Source: Solirubrobacteraceae bacterium (lineage in GTDB: Bacteria > Actinomycetota > Thermoleophilia > Solirubrobacterales > Solirubrobacteraceae). Taken from it: DNA of 64,000 nucleotides. The stretch lies in contig JAUJOT010000001.1 of the NCBI GenBank assembly GCA_030447505.1, positions 62,001-126,000 of the forward strand. Direction: 5' to 3'. How positions within the stretch are numbered: the stretch's first letter is position 1; each line of letters begins with the position of its first letter. Both the position numbers and the translations under genes were made by a program. Below the pieces are notes generated by a model. It had not been told where the DNA came from and ran no database searches. It was given only the letters and a program-made list of their open reading frames with translations. Below are positions 35,941 through 44,389 of this stretch, one piece after another.

Positions 35941-36945
35941 GTGAACGTCATTGCCCTCCACAAATACCCGCAGTCGCTCACCTACGAGCCACGGGACGAC
36001 ATGCGGCGCCTGCCGCGGCCGATCGCGCACTCGCTCGAGGACCTCATCGGCGGCACGCCGCTCGTGCGGCTCGCGCTGCCCGGGCTGAGGTCCGATGTCG
36101 CCGCGCTCGCGAAGCTCGAGCGCGCCAACCCGCTGTCGAGCATCAAAGACCGCGCGAGCCTGTTTATGCTCCGCGGCGCCGAGCGGCGCGGCGAGCTTGT
36201 CCCCGGCGGCACGATCGTCGAGGCGACGTCGGGCAACACGGGCATCTCGCTGGCGGCGCTCGCGGCCGCGCGCGGATATCGCTGCGTCATCGTCATGCCC
36301 GACAGTGCCACGCGCGAGCGTCGCCAGATCGTGCGGGCGCTCGGTGCGGAGGTCGTGCTCACGCCGCGCGCCGCCGGTTATCGCGGCGCGATCGACAAGG
36401 CCGAGGAGCTGTGCCGCGAGCTGCCGGACGCGTGGTTTCCGCGCCAACACGAGAACGCCGACAACGTCCGCGCGCACTTCGAGACGACCGGCCCCGAGAT
36501 CTGGGCGGACTGTCACGGCCGGATCGACGCGCTCGTGTGCGGCGTGGGCACCGGCGGCACGCTTTCCGGCGTCGCTGGCTACCTCAAGCAGCAGGACCCG
36601 AGCGTCCACGTCGTCGCCGTCGAGCCCGAGGGCTCCCCGGTCCTGTCGGGAGGCCGCGGCGGCCTGCACGGCATCCCCGGCCTCAACGGCGGCTTCGTCG
36701 CAGCGACCACCGACGCTTCGCTGATCGACGAGATCGTCGTCGTCTGCGACGACGACGCAGCATCGACGGCGCGGCTGCTGGCCCGCAGCCAGGGCCTGCT
36801 CGTCGGGATCTCGTCGGGCGCAGCGACGCACGGCTGCGTGCAGGTCGCCAACCGGCTGCCCGCCGGCGCGACGGTCGTCACGATCCTGCCGGACACGGGC
36901 GAGCGCTACCTCAGCATCGACGACGACGAGGAGGCGGCGGCATGA
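35941..36945 (+). CDS. Cysteine synthase-like PLP enzyme (beta-replacement)
   Basis: The 334-residue fold-type II PLP enzyme has LIGGTPLVRLALPG, the PLP lysine K69 in NPLSSIKDRASLFM, the substrate loop EATSGNTGISLAAL, the phosphate-binding GVGTGGTLSGVAGYL and a C-terminal GISSGAATHG. It would replace the acetoxy group of O-acetylserine with a nucleophile: sulfide in CysK, ammonia or other groups in SbnA- and DcsD-type biosynthetic relatives. The serine acetyltransferase gene overlapping its stop supplies O-acetylserine. Being in an NRPS/ATP-grasp operon suggests a dedicated role, not housekeeping cysteine synthesis. It starts at GTG 35941 after GAGGAACAAC. Confidence 0.88.
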   Translation: MNVIALHKYPQSLTYEPRDDMRRLPRPIAHSLEDLIGGTPLVRLALPGLRSDVAALAKLERANPLSSIKDRASLFMLRGAERRGELVPGGTIVEATSGNTGISLAALAAARGYRCVIVMPDSATRERRQIVRALGAEVVLTPRAAGYRGAIDKAEELCRELPDAWFPRQHENADNVRAHFETTGPEIWADCHGRIDALVCGVGTGGTLSGVAGYLKQQDPSVHVVAVEPEGSPVLSGGRGGLHGIPGLNGGFVAATTDASLIDEIVVVCDDDAASTARLLARSQGLLVGISSGAATHGCVQVANRLPAGATVVTILPDTGERYLSIDDDEEAAA

Positions 36946-37598
36946 CCCTCCGTCGACTCAAGCGGGCAACGGCGCTTGCTGTGGAGCAGCTCGACGTCAT
37001 CATCGCGCGCGACCCGTCGATTCGCTCGCGCGGCGAGGCGGCGCTGCACCCGGCCGTGATCGCCATCGGCAGCCATCGGGTCGCTCACCGTCTCTACCGG
37101 CGCGGCATGTACAAGACGGCGCGGCTGCTGTCGATGGTCGCGCGGCTGGCGTCCGGCGGCATCGAGATCCATCCCGGCGCGCAGATCGGGCGCAGGTTCT
37201 TCGTCGACCACGGCAGCGGCGTCGTCGTGGGGGAGACCGCGATCATCGGCGACGACGTGACGCTCTTTCATCAGGTCACGCTCGGCTCGACCGGCTGGTG
37301 GAACGACAAGCGGCGCGGCGAGGATGCGCGGCGTCACCCGCTGCTCGGCAACGCCGTCACGGTCGGCGCCAACGCCTCGGTACTCGGCGCGATCTCCGTC
37401 GGCGACAACGTGATCATCGGCGCCCAGGCGCTCGTCTGCGCCGACGTGCCCGCCGACGCGCGCGTGTACGCCCCCCGCGGCGTCCTCGTCGAGGCGAAGA
37501 ACTCGAACACGGGCCTGCGGCTGGCGTCCTCGTCGAACGCGCCCGAGGGGCGCGCGGAGCAGCCCGAGCGGCGCCCGGTCGTGGCGGAGGCGGCGTGA
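36942..37598 (+). CDS. Serine O-acetyltransferase
   Basis: The 218-residue protein has the left-handed beta-helix hexapeptide repeats of CysE/EpsC: HRVAHRLYRRGMYKTARLLS, IEIHPGAQIGRRFFVDHGSG, VVVGETAIIGDDVTLFHQVT and RHPLLGNAVTVGANASVLGA. It acetylates L-serine to O-acetylserine. ATG 36942 overlaps the stop of the cysteine synthase-like gene by 4 bp, and its own stop overlaps the next ATG by 1 bp. The Pro/Glu/Arg-rich C-terminus after the helix is unlike feedback-inhibited CysE tails, so it may lack cysteine inhibition (inference). Confidence 0.9.
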   Translation: MTLRRLKRATALAVEQLDVIIARDPSIRSRGEAALHPAVIAIGSHRVAHRLYRRGMYKTARLLSMVARLASGGIEIHPGAQIGRRFFVDHGSGVVVGETAIIGDDVTLFHQVTLGSTGWWNDKRRGEDARRHPLLGNAVTVGANASVLGAISVGDNVIIGAQALVCADVPADARVYAPRGVLVEAKNSNTGLRLASSSNAPEGRAEQPERRPVVAEAA

Positions 37599-38854
37599 TG
37601 CGCAACAACCGACTGCTCATCTGCATGCCCTACAAGCAGTTCGTCCGCAAGGCGGTCGACGCCGGCTTCCGCGTCTACTCGATCTGGGATCCGTCACTGG
37701 AATCCGCCGAGTACCTGCAGGAGGTCGCGCGGCTGTCCGAGGAGATGGTGCTCTGCGACTTCTCCGACGAGACGCAGCTGCGGCACGTCGTGGCGACGAT
37801 GGCCGCTCGCCATGACGTCGCGCACGTGATCCACCTCGGCCGCGAGGCGACGCAGCTGCCCGTCTGCGAGCAGGCGCACGCGCTCGGGCTGGCGCTCAAC
37901 TCACCGCGCAGCCTCGTGCTGCTCAACGACAAGTCCGCGATGCGCAGGCTGCTGCGCGAGCGCGGGATCTCGCCGATGACGACGCGCGAGGCCGACTCGC
38001 CGGCCGAGGCGCAGCGGCTGCTACGCGGCGCCGCCGACCTGCCGGTCGTCGTCAAGCCGACGCAGCTGGACGGCAGCCGCGCCGTGCGGCTCATCGAGCA
38101 GCCGTCCGACGTCGACGCGTGGATCGACGAGCTGGCCGCCTGCCGCTACGCAGGCCCCGTCCTCGTCGAGGAGTACCTGCGCGGACCCGAGTTCAGCGTC
38201 GAGACGCTCACGGTGCACGGCCAGCATCACCTCGTCGGCATCACGGCCAAGCGGCTCGGTTCGGCGCCGCACTTCGTCGAGATGGGCCACGTCCATCCCG
38301 CACCGCTGCGCGACGAGGATCGTTCGGCGATCGCAGAGCTCGTCGTCGCCTACCTCGACGCGACCGGCTACCGCTTCGGTCCCGCGCACACGGAGGTCAT
38401 CCTCACGGCCGCCGGCCCGCGGATCGTCGAGTCGCAGGCGCGCATCGGCGGCGACCGCATCCCGCTGCTGATCGAGCTCGCGGGCGGCTTCGACATCGAG
38501 TCCGCGGTCTTCCGCGCGCTGGCGGGCGAGCCGGCCAAGCCGCGGGCCGCCAAGCGCCTGGGCTGCGTCTCGTTCTTCGACTTCGGGCCGGGGCGCGTCC
38601 AGGCGCTCGAAGGCGCCGAGGAGGTCCGTCGGCTGCCGTTCGTCCACGCGCTGGTGCTCAAGTTCGACCGCGGCGACGTGCTGGGGCCGGTCTCGAGCTC
38701 GGCCACGAGGCACGGCTACGTCGTTATCGACGCGGCGCACGAGCGCGAGGCCGCGGAGCGCCTCGCCGCGGTGCAGGGCCTGCTGCGCGTCGTCACGACC
38801 CTCAACGACGGCCCGACCGTTGCCAACCCATCGACCATCACGCTGAAGGACTGA
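37598..38854 (+). CDS. ATP-grasp ligase 1
   Basis: This 418-residue protein belongs to the ATP-grasp ligases of the L-amino-acid ligase/biotin-carboxylase-like group. It has an N-terminal Rossmann-like domain (LLICMPYKQFVRKAVDAGF), the ATP-binding LPVVVKPTQLDGSRAVRLIE, the hinge VLVEEYLRGPEFSVETLTV, and the metal-binding HTEVILTAAGPRIVESQARI with GGDRI. Such enzymes form acyl-phosphates and join a carboxylate to an amine. It resembles the next gene product along its whole length. Its substrate probably comes from the NRPS or the O-acetylserine branch (inference). Confidence 0.85.
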   Translation: MRNNRLLICMPYKQFVRKAVDAGFRVYSIWDPSLESAEYLQEVARLSEEMVLCDFSDETQLRHVVATMAARHDVAHVIHLGREATQLPVCEQAHALGLALNSPRSLVLLNDKSAMRRLLRERGISPMTTREADSPAEAQRLLRGAADLPVVVKPTQLDGSRAVRLIEQPSDVDAWIDELAACRYAGPVLVEEYLRGPEFSVETLTVHGQHHLVGITAKRLGSAPHFVEMGHVHPAPLRDEDRSAIAELVVAYLDATGYRFGPAHTEVILTAAGPRIVESQARIGGDRIPLLIELAGGFDIESAVFRALAGEPAKPRAAKRLGCVSFFDFGPGRVQALEGAEEVRRLPFVHALVLKFDRGDVLGPVSSSATRHGYVVIDAAHEREAAERLAAVQGLLRVVTTLNDGPTVANPSTITLKD

Positions 38855-38860
38855 AACCGC

Positions 38861-40126
38861 ATGCGTCCCGACAACACCCTGCTGATCATCGGCCACAAGA
38901 CGAGCACTGTGCGCCGGGCGAAGGCGTTCGGCCTCGACGTCATCCTGCTGCAGCACAAGAGCAAGCTCGACCCCGAGCAGGCCGAGCTCGCCGACGTGAC
39001 GTTCGTCGTCGACTACACCGACTGGGAGCTCGTGCGCCCCCTCGTCGAAGCGGCGTACCGCACCTGGGGCTTTCGCGCGGCGCTGTCGCTGACCGAGCCC
39101 GGCCTCGACATCGCCGCGCGGATCAACGACCTGCTCGGGCTCGGCGGCACCGGCTACGAGGTCAGCCATCGCCTGCGCGACAAGTGGGTCATGCGCCGCC
39201 ACCTAGCGGACGCGGAGGGCCTCGGGATCGCTGCCGACCTGGTGAGCGATCGCGCGCGGCTCGAGCGCTTCGGGGCCGAGTACGGCTACCCGTTCATCGT
39301 CAAGCCGACGGACATGACGGCCGGCTGGGGCCTGCTACCCGTCGACGGCCCAGACGATCTCGAGCGCGTGTGGGGCGAGGTCCGTCGCCTGCGCGAGGAC
39401 GGCGTCACGTACGGCACGACGCTCTTCACGATCCAGGACTTCATCATGGAGGAGTACGTCAGCGGCCCGGAGTTCAGCATCGAGGCCTTCAGCTTCGGCG
39501 GTCGCCACTCGATCGTGGCCATCACTGAGAAGCTGGTCGACGACGGCCACTTCGTCGAGCTCGGCCACACGCTCCCCGCGCGCATTGACGAAGCGCTCGA
39601 GCGCGACATCGTCCGGACCGTGACGCGCTTTCTCGACGTCATCGGCCTCGCCGACGGACCGAGCCACACCGAGGTGCGGATCGGCGCACGCGGCCCAGCG
39701 GTCATCGAGTCGCACAACCGCATCGGCGGCGACCGCATCGGCGACCTCATTCGCACGGCGTACGGAATCGACCTCGCCGACTACGCGGTCGCGTGGCCGT
39801 TCGGGCTCGTCGACGAGCTGCCCGACCGTCCCGCGCCGCTGGCAGGCGCCTGCGTGCGCTTCCTGCACGGCCGGCCGGGCCGCATCCAGCGGCTGAGCGG
39901 CATCGACGAGCTGGAGGCGCATCCCGACGTCATCGCGACCGAGCTCACGGCGAAGGTCGGCGATGTCGTGCGGCCGCTGCAGAACAACTGGGACCGGCTC
40001 GGCCTGGTCGCGGTGCGCGGCGCCGACAGCGACGCCGCGGTGGCGACCTGCAACGACCTGCTGGCATCGATCGACGTCGAGACGGTCGACGACGCGCGCG
40101 AGCTGGCCGGCATCGAGGTGGCGTGA
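38861..40126 (+). CDS. ATP-grasp ligase 2
   Basis: The 421-residue paralogue of the preceding ligase starts LLIIGHKTSTVRRAKAFGLD. It has YPFIVKPTDMTAGWGLLPVD, MEEYVSGPEFSIEAFSFGG, SHTEVRIGARGPAVIESHNR and GGDRIGDLIR, so lysine, glutamate and asparagine/arginine positions for ATP and Mg are present. It probably forms an amide bond on a different substrate from ligase 1. The gene follows by only 6 bp, and its stop overlaps the next start by one base (TGATG). Confidence 0.86.
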   Translation: MRPDNTLLIIGHKTSTVRRAKAFGLDVILLQHKSKLDPEQAELADVTFVVDYTDWELVRPLVEAAYRTWGFRAALSLTEPGLDIAARINDLLGLGGTGYEVSHRLRDKWVMRRHLADAEGLGIAADLVSDRARLERFGAEYGYPFIVKPTDMTAGWGLLPVDGPDDLERVWGEVRRLREDGVTYGTTLFTIQDFIMEEYVSGPEFSIEAFSFGGRHSIVAITEKLVDDGHFVELGHTLPARIDEALERDIVRTVTRFLDVIGLADGPSHTEVRIGARGPAVIESHNRIGGDRIGDLIRTAYGIDLADYAVAWPFGLVDELPDRPAPLAGACVRFLHGRPGRIQRLSGIDELEAHPDVIATELTAKVGDVVRPLQNNWDRLGLVAVRGADSDAAVATCNDLLASIDVETVDDARELAGIEVA

Positions 40127-40965
40127 TGCTGCTCATCCTCGATCGTGGCGACGGCGAGCTGCCGCCTTACGGCGAGTGGCTCGACGCCGCAGCCGCCGTG
40201 CTGTTCACCGCGCGCGGCGAGAGCGAGCTCGCGGGCTGCGACCTCGACGACTACGCGGAGGTGCGCACCTTCGCCGATTACGCGAGCGCGACGCGCCTCG
40301 ACCGCGACGCCGTCGCGCTGGCGCAGGACCACAACGTCAGCGCGATCGTCGCCGTGGCGCCCGAGGACGCCGTCCGCGCGGGCGGGCTGCGCGACCTGCT
40401 CGGCGTCTCGGGCCGCGGGCGGCGCGAGGCCGTCGCCCTGCGCGACCTCGTCGCCCTGCGCGACTGCCTCGAGCGCGCCGGCCTCGCCACGGTGCAGTGC
40501 GCACCGGTCGAGCGCGTCAGCGACGTGTACTGGCACGCTGAGCGCTTGGGCTACCCGCTGCGCGTGCGCCGGCGGCGCACGCTCGGCTGGACGGTCGTGG
40601 CCGAGCTCTGCGACGAGCTGGATACGCGCGCGTTCACGCGTGGCGGGCTGTCGGCGCAGCTGGAGTCAGTGCCGAGCCTGCTCGTCGAGGCGATCTCCGA
40701 TGACGAGCGACGGATCCGGATGACGCGCCGCGCCGACGGCAGGTGGGACGTACCCCCGGGCTGTCCGTGGCCGGCGCTGGCGCTCGCGCGAGACGGGCTT
40801 GCGCTGCTGGCGCCTTCGGACCGCGGCGCGTGGACCGTGCAGGTCGCCAGCCCCGGCGCGGGCTGCGACTGGCGCATCAACACGGTCGTCGAGCGCAGCG
40901 CCGGACGCGAGCTCGCGCGCATGCAGGCCGGCCTCGGCACGCGGATGCTGGAGGTCGTGCGATGA
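40126..40965 (+). CDS. Degenerate ATP-grasp-like protein (truncated paralogue)
   Basis: The 279-residue protein shares its N-terminal layout with the next gene (LLILDRGDGELPPYGEWLDA against VLVLHRGSLQASPYDEWLAD). It lacks the normal nucleotide-binding lysine loop (YPLRVRRRRTLGWTVVAE) and has no Mg-binding HxE...E.N block. Family members are about 410 residues, so the catalytic end is missing. The frame is intact and overlaps both neighbours by 1-4 bp, so it is probably expressed. It may be a non-catalytic partner or scaffold for the ligases. The ATP-grasp assignment is by resemblance to its neighbour. Confidence 0.65.
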   Translation: MLLILDRGDGELPPYGEWLDAAAAVLFTARGESELAGCDLDDYAEVRTFADYASATRLDRDAVALAQDHNVSAIVAVAPEDAVRAGGLRDLLGVSGRGRREAVALRDLVALRDCLERAGLATVQCAPVERVSDVYWHAERLGYPLRVRRRRTLGWTVVAELCDELDTRAFTRGGLSAQLESVPSLLVEAISDDERRIRMTRRADGRWDVPPGCPWPALALARDGLALLAPSDRGAWTVQVASPGAGCDWRINTVVERSAGRELARMQAGLGTRMLEVVR

Positions 40966-42218
40966 GCGTCCTGGTGCTGCACCGCGGATCGCTGCAGGCC
41001 AGCCCGTACGACGAGTGGCTCGCCGACTACGACGGCGACATCCTGCTCCTGGCCGCGGCCGAGCAACTCGAGCTCTTCGGCGAGACGCTGCCCCAAGACG
41101 GCCGCTACCGCCACGTCGAGGCAGTGCACGGCTACGACACGAGCGGCCATGTCGAGGCGCGCGCGCTCGAGCTCGCTCGCGAGCACGACGTGCGCCACAT
41201 CGTCGCCACGCAGGAGCGCGACCTCGAGCGCGCCGCGCAGCTGCGCGAGATCCTCGGCTTGCCGGGCCAGCGCCTGGCGAGCGCGAGCGCGTTTCGCGAC
41301 AAGATCCTGATGAAGAAGGTCGTGCAGGCGGCAGGCGTGGAGGTGGCACCGTACGCCGAGGTCGAGTGCGCGGCCGACGTCATCGGCTTTGTCGGTGAGC
41401 ACGGCTTTCCGATCGTGCTCAAGCCCCGCAACGGCGGCGGCTCGATCGGCCTGCGGATCGTGCACGACGAAGCCGAGTTCGACGAGCTGCTCATCAGCGG
41501 CGCTCTGGCCGAGGACGGCTACCAGCCGAACCTCATGGTTGAGGCGTTCGTTCCCGGAGCGATGTGCCACGTGGACGGGCTCGTCATCGACGGGCGGCCG
41601 GTCCTCATGTGGGCATCGCAGTACCTCTACGCACTCGCCACGTACAAGACCGACCGCAACGGACGCTTCGACGTGACCCTCGACCCCGACGACCCGCTCG
41701 CCCGCCGGCTGCTCGCGCTCACCGAGCGCGTGATCGACGCGCTGCCGTCGCCGCGGGACTTCGCGTTTCACGCCGAGGTCTTCCGCACGCCGGGCGACCG
41801 GCTCGTGCTGTGTGAGATCGCCTGCCGCATGGGCGGCGCGTCGATCCGCGACATGGGCCGGACACTGTTCGGCGTCGATCCGCTGCCGTGCAGCGTTCGC
41901 GCGCAGATCGGCCTGCCGCCGTCGCGCGCGCTGCAGGCCGGGCGGCTGACGCCCGAGCGGATGGCCGGACAGTTCGTGCTGATGAAGCGCCCCGGCACCG
42001 TCCGCGAGCTCCCCACCGACGCGCCGTTCGACTGGGTCGAGCGCTATCGCCTGTTCGTGGCGCCCGGCCAGGTCATGCACGAGGCCACCTTCTCGGGCGA
42101 CTTCCTCGCGTCGGCCGTCGTTTCGGCCCCGTCGCGCGCGGCGAGCGAGGCGCGCCTGCGCGAGCTCGAGTCCTGGTTTCAGGAGCACGCCGCGATCGAT
42201 CACGGGCCGGTGTGGTGA
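40962..42218 (+). CDS. ATP-grasp ligase 3
   Basis: The 418-residue ligase has an N-terminal domain with LREILGLPGQRLASASAFRD, the ATP-binding FPIVLKPRNGGGSIGLRIV, the hinge VEAFVPGAMCHVDGLVIDG, and the metal motif FHAEVFRTPGDRLVLCEIAC with RMGG. It is further from ligases 1 and 2 than they are from each other and resembles carbamoyl-phosphate-synthetase-like ATP-grasps used in dipeptide and antibiotic assembly. Its ATG overlaps the preceding stop (ATGA), and its stop overlaps the exporter start. Confidence 0.86.
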   Translation: MSVLVLHRGSLQASPYDEWLADYDGDILLLAAAEQLELFGETLPQDGRYRHVEAVHGYDTSGHVEARALELAREHDVRHIVATQERDLERAAQLREILGLPGQRLASASAFRDKILMKKVVQAAGVEVAPYAEVECAADVIGFVGEHGFPIVLKPRNGGGSIGLRIVHDEAEFDELLISGALAEDGYQPNLMVEAFVPGAMCHVDGLVIDGRPVLMWASQYLYALATYKTDRNGRFDVTLDPDDPLARRLLALTERVIDALPSPRDFAFHAEVFRTPGDRLVLCEIACRMGGASIRDMGRTLFGVDPLPCSVRAQIGLPPSRALQAGRLTPERMAGQFVLMKRPGTVRELPTDAPFDWVERYRLFVAPGQVMHEATFSGDFLASAVVSAPSRAASEARLRELESWFQEHAAIDHGPVW

Positions 42219-43465
42219 TGCGCCGGCCGGGGCTGCGCGAACGCGCGCGCCTGCTGTCGGCGCTCGAGGGCCGCTTCGCGATCGCCGCGGTGATCGACGC
42301 GTTCGGGACGGGCTGCTTCATCGCCGGCGCGGCGCTGTTCTTCACGCAGGAGCTCGGACTGAAGCCGAGCCTCATCGGGATCGGCCTGACGGCGGCCGGC
42401 ATCGTCGGCTTCGCAACAACCGTTCCGTGGGGTCGCGCCGCGGATCGCTGGGGCGCGCGCCGGATCCTCGTGCTACTGCTGTCCGTTCGCGCGCTGGCGT
42501 TCGTGCTCTACGCGTTCGCGGCCTCGTTCGCCGCGTTCCTGGCGATCGCGACGCTCCTCGGGACCGTCGAGAAGGCGACGTCGCCTATCCAGCAGGCGCT
42601 GATCGGTGAAGCCGTCGCCGAGGATCGCCGGCAGCGGGCGCTGGCGTTCGTGCGCAGCGCGCGCAACGCCGGCTTCGCGCTCGGCGCCCTCGCCGCGGCT
42701 GCCGCCGTCTCGACCGCGACGTCGCTCGGCTACGACAGCATCGTGCTCTTCAACGCGGCCAGCTTCGTGCTCGCCGCCGTGCTCATGGGCCGCCTTCCCG
42801 TAGCCCGGGCGGCGGTGGCGCCGCGCAAGACGACGCTGTGGGGCTGGCGGGTGTGCGATCGCCGCTACACCGCGCTCACCGCGCTCAACGGCGTCCTGAC
42901 GATGCACATGTCGTTGCTGTCGGTCGGACTGCCGCTGTGGCTCGTCTCGCACAGCGACGCGCCCGCGGCGGTGATCCCGCTGCTGCTGGTCGTCAACGCC
43001 GTACTGGCCGTCGTCTTCCAGGTCCCGGTCGCCGGACTCGTGAAGTCCGAGCGCGGGGCGGCCGCGGCGCTTGCCGTCGCCGGTGCGGCGCTGGCGCTCT
43101 GCTGCCTGGCGATGCCGCTGGCCAGCACACTCGATGCAACCGGCGCAGTGCTCGTCGCCACCGGCGCGGTGCTAGCGCTGACGCTCGCCGAACTCGCGCA
43201 GTCGGCCGGCGGCTGGGACCTGTCCTTCCGGCTGGCCCCCGCAGACCGCCGCGGCGAGCACCTCGGCGTCTTCAGCCTCGGCACCACCGCGCAATCGATG
43301 CTCGGGCCCCTCCTGCTGACCGCCGGCGTGTTCGCCCTCGGCCCGTGGGGCTGGGTCGCGCTCGCGCTCGCCACGCTGGCCGGCGGGATCCTGGCCACCA
43401 CCGTCATCGATCGTCCGCGGCGAACGACCGGCAGGCTCGCCGCACGTCGCGCCCGCCCCGCTTGA
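42218..43465 (+). CDS. Major facilitator superfamily exporter
   Basis: The 415-residue protein has about 12 hydrophobic helices (for example AAVIDAFGTGCFIAGAALFF, GLTAAGIVGFATTVPWG, LTMHMSLLSVGLPLWLV). The MFS loop motif appears as GRAADRWGARRILV between helices 2 and 3. It is the only transporter in the cluster and most likely exports the product or gives self-resistance. Its ATG overlaps the stop of ligase 3 by one base. The substrate cannot be read from sequence. Confidence 0.87.
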   Translation: MRRPGLRERARLLSALEGRFAIAAVIDAFGTGCFIAGAALFFTQELGLKPSLIGIGLTAAGIVGFATTVPWGRAADRWGARRILVLLLSVRALAFVLYAFAASFAAFLAIATLLGTVEKATSPIQQALIGEAVAEDRRQRALAFVRSARNAGFALGALAAAAAVSTATSLGYDSIVLFNAASFVLAAVLMGRLPVARAAVAPRKTTLWGWRVCDRRYTALTALNGVLTMHMSLLSVGLPLWLVSHSDAPAAVIPLLLVVNAVLAVVFQVPVAGLVKSERGAAAALAVAGAALALCCLAMPLASTLDATGAVLVATGAVLALTLAELAQSAGGWDLSFRLAPADRRGEHLGVFSLGTTAQSMLGPLLLTAGVFALGPWGWVALALATLAGGILATTVIDRPRRTTGRLAARRARPA

Positions 43466-43501
43466 ACGCCTCCAACAAGAACCCCAAGGAGATCAACCGC
43501 C

Positions 43502-43726
43502 ATGCCCCACGTGAACATCAAGCATTTCCCCGTGCCGATCGACGAGCAACAGGAGTCCGAGCTCATGGCGGGCCTGACCGACGCGGTCAAGAACGCGTTC
43601 GGCTGCGACGAGAGCGTCATCTCGATCGCGCTCGAGCCGGTCGACGCCACCGTCTGGAACGACGAGGTCTACGTCCCGGAGATCGTCAACCGCAGCCAGC
43701 TGCTGCGCAAGATCCCGCGGTACTGA
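43502..43726 (+). CDS. 4-oxalocrotonate tautomerase-family protein
   Basis: This 74-residue tautomerase-fold protein begins Met-Pro, so processing would expose the catalytic Pro1. The sequence PHVNIKHFPVPIDEQQESEL and the C-terminal YVPEIVNRSQLLRKIP match PptA/YusQ-like members. A strong AAGGAG sits 10 bases before the ATG. As the last gene of the operon it could tautomerise an amino-pyridone or enamine intermediate, but that role is inference. Such enzymes act as small oligomers. Confidence 0.85.
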   Translation: MPHVNIKHFPVPIDEQQESELMAGLTDAVKNAFGCDESVISIALEPVDATVWNDEVYVPEIVNRSQLLRKIPRY

Positions 43727-43784
43727 GGCGTTCTGCGGCTCGTCGGGCTCTGACTGGGAGCGCACCGCCGGCGAACCGGCGTTC

Positions 43785-43930
43785 ATGCGCGAGAACGCTG
43801 AGACGCATGACTGGTGGGACGCCGCCGCCCTCGGCAACGTGCAGGACCAGCTCGGCGAGCTCGACGCGGCGGGGGTAATGCAGCGGCGCGCGCTCGCCAT
43901 CAAGAGGCACCAAGAAGCATTCCGGCGTCG
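43785..43930 (+). pseudogene. Truncated unknown gene beside the IS pile
   Basis: From the ATG at 43785 the frame gives about 48 residues of convincing protein (RENAETHDWWDAAALGNVQD, GVMQRRALAIKRHQEAF) and then low-quality Arg-rich sequence at the ISL3 remnant. I do not recognise it. The reading also looks natural for about 15 residues before the ATG, so this may be the tail of a longer gene. Confidence 0.35.
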
Positions 43931-43987
43931 GCGCGCGACACGCCGATCCTGCCGCACTCCCGCCCCGACCGCCAACCCAGATTTCTG

Positions 43988-44384
43988 GTGCTCCCGTCGC
44001 TTTGTGGGTGAAAGTTCAGCCGGGCAGATCGATGGCGATGCCGGCGGGAGCAGAGGTAGACGAGGGCGATGAGGGGTGCGGCGGAGTGAAAGCCGAAGCT
44101 GCGGTGGCTGATCAGGCGGATGCGGCTGTTGAGGCCTTCGAGGCGTCCGTTGGAGAGGCCACGGCGGATCGCGTCGAGGATGCCGGCGCGGTGGCGGCGG
44201 ATCGTGTGGGCGAGCTTGACGAACGGCGCCAGTCGCGATCTGGAGGCCCAGGCCAGCCAGGCGTCGAGATGCGCGGGCGCCAGCGCCGGGTGCTCGAGCG
44301 CGTAGAGCAAGCGCAGTTCTTCTTTGAGCAGGAAGGCGTGGAACATCGGCTTGTTGGCCTGCTGGACTTCGCCGAGCACGGCTG
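43988..44384 (-). pseudogene. ISL3-family transposase, C-terminal fragment
   Basis: The minus strand encodes MFHAFLLKEELRLLYALEHP, PFVKLAHTIRRHRAGILDAI and LSNGRLEGLNSRIRLISHRS, the C-terminal DDE block of ISL3 transposases (conserved SNG.LEGLN.RIR). Near the end one base is out of frame relative to the usual terminus (AGIAIDLPG then stop). The upstream part is cut off exactly where the IS3-family element begins. It is an inactive remnant. Confidence 0.8.
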
Positions 44385-44389
44385 GAACT

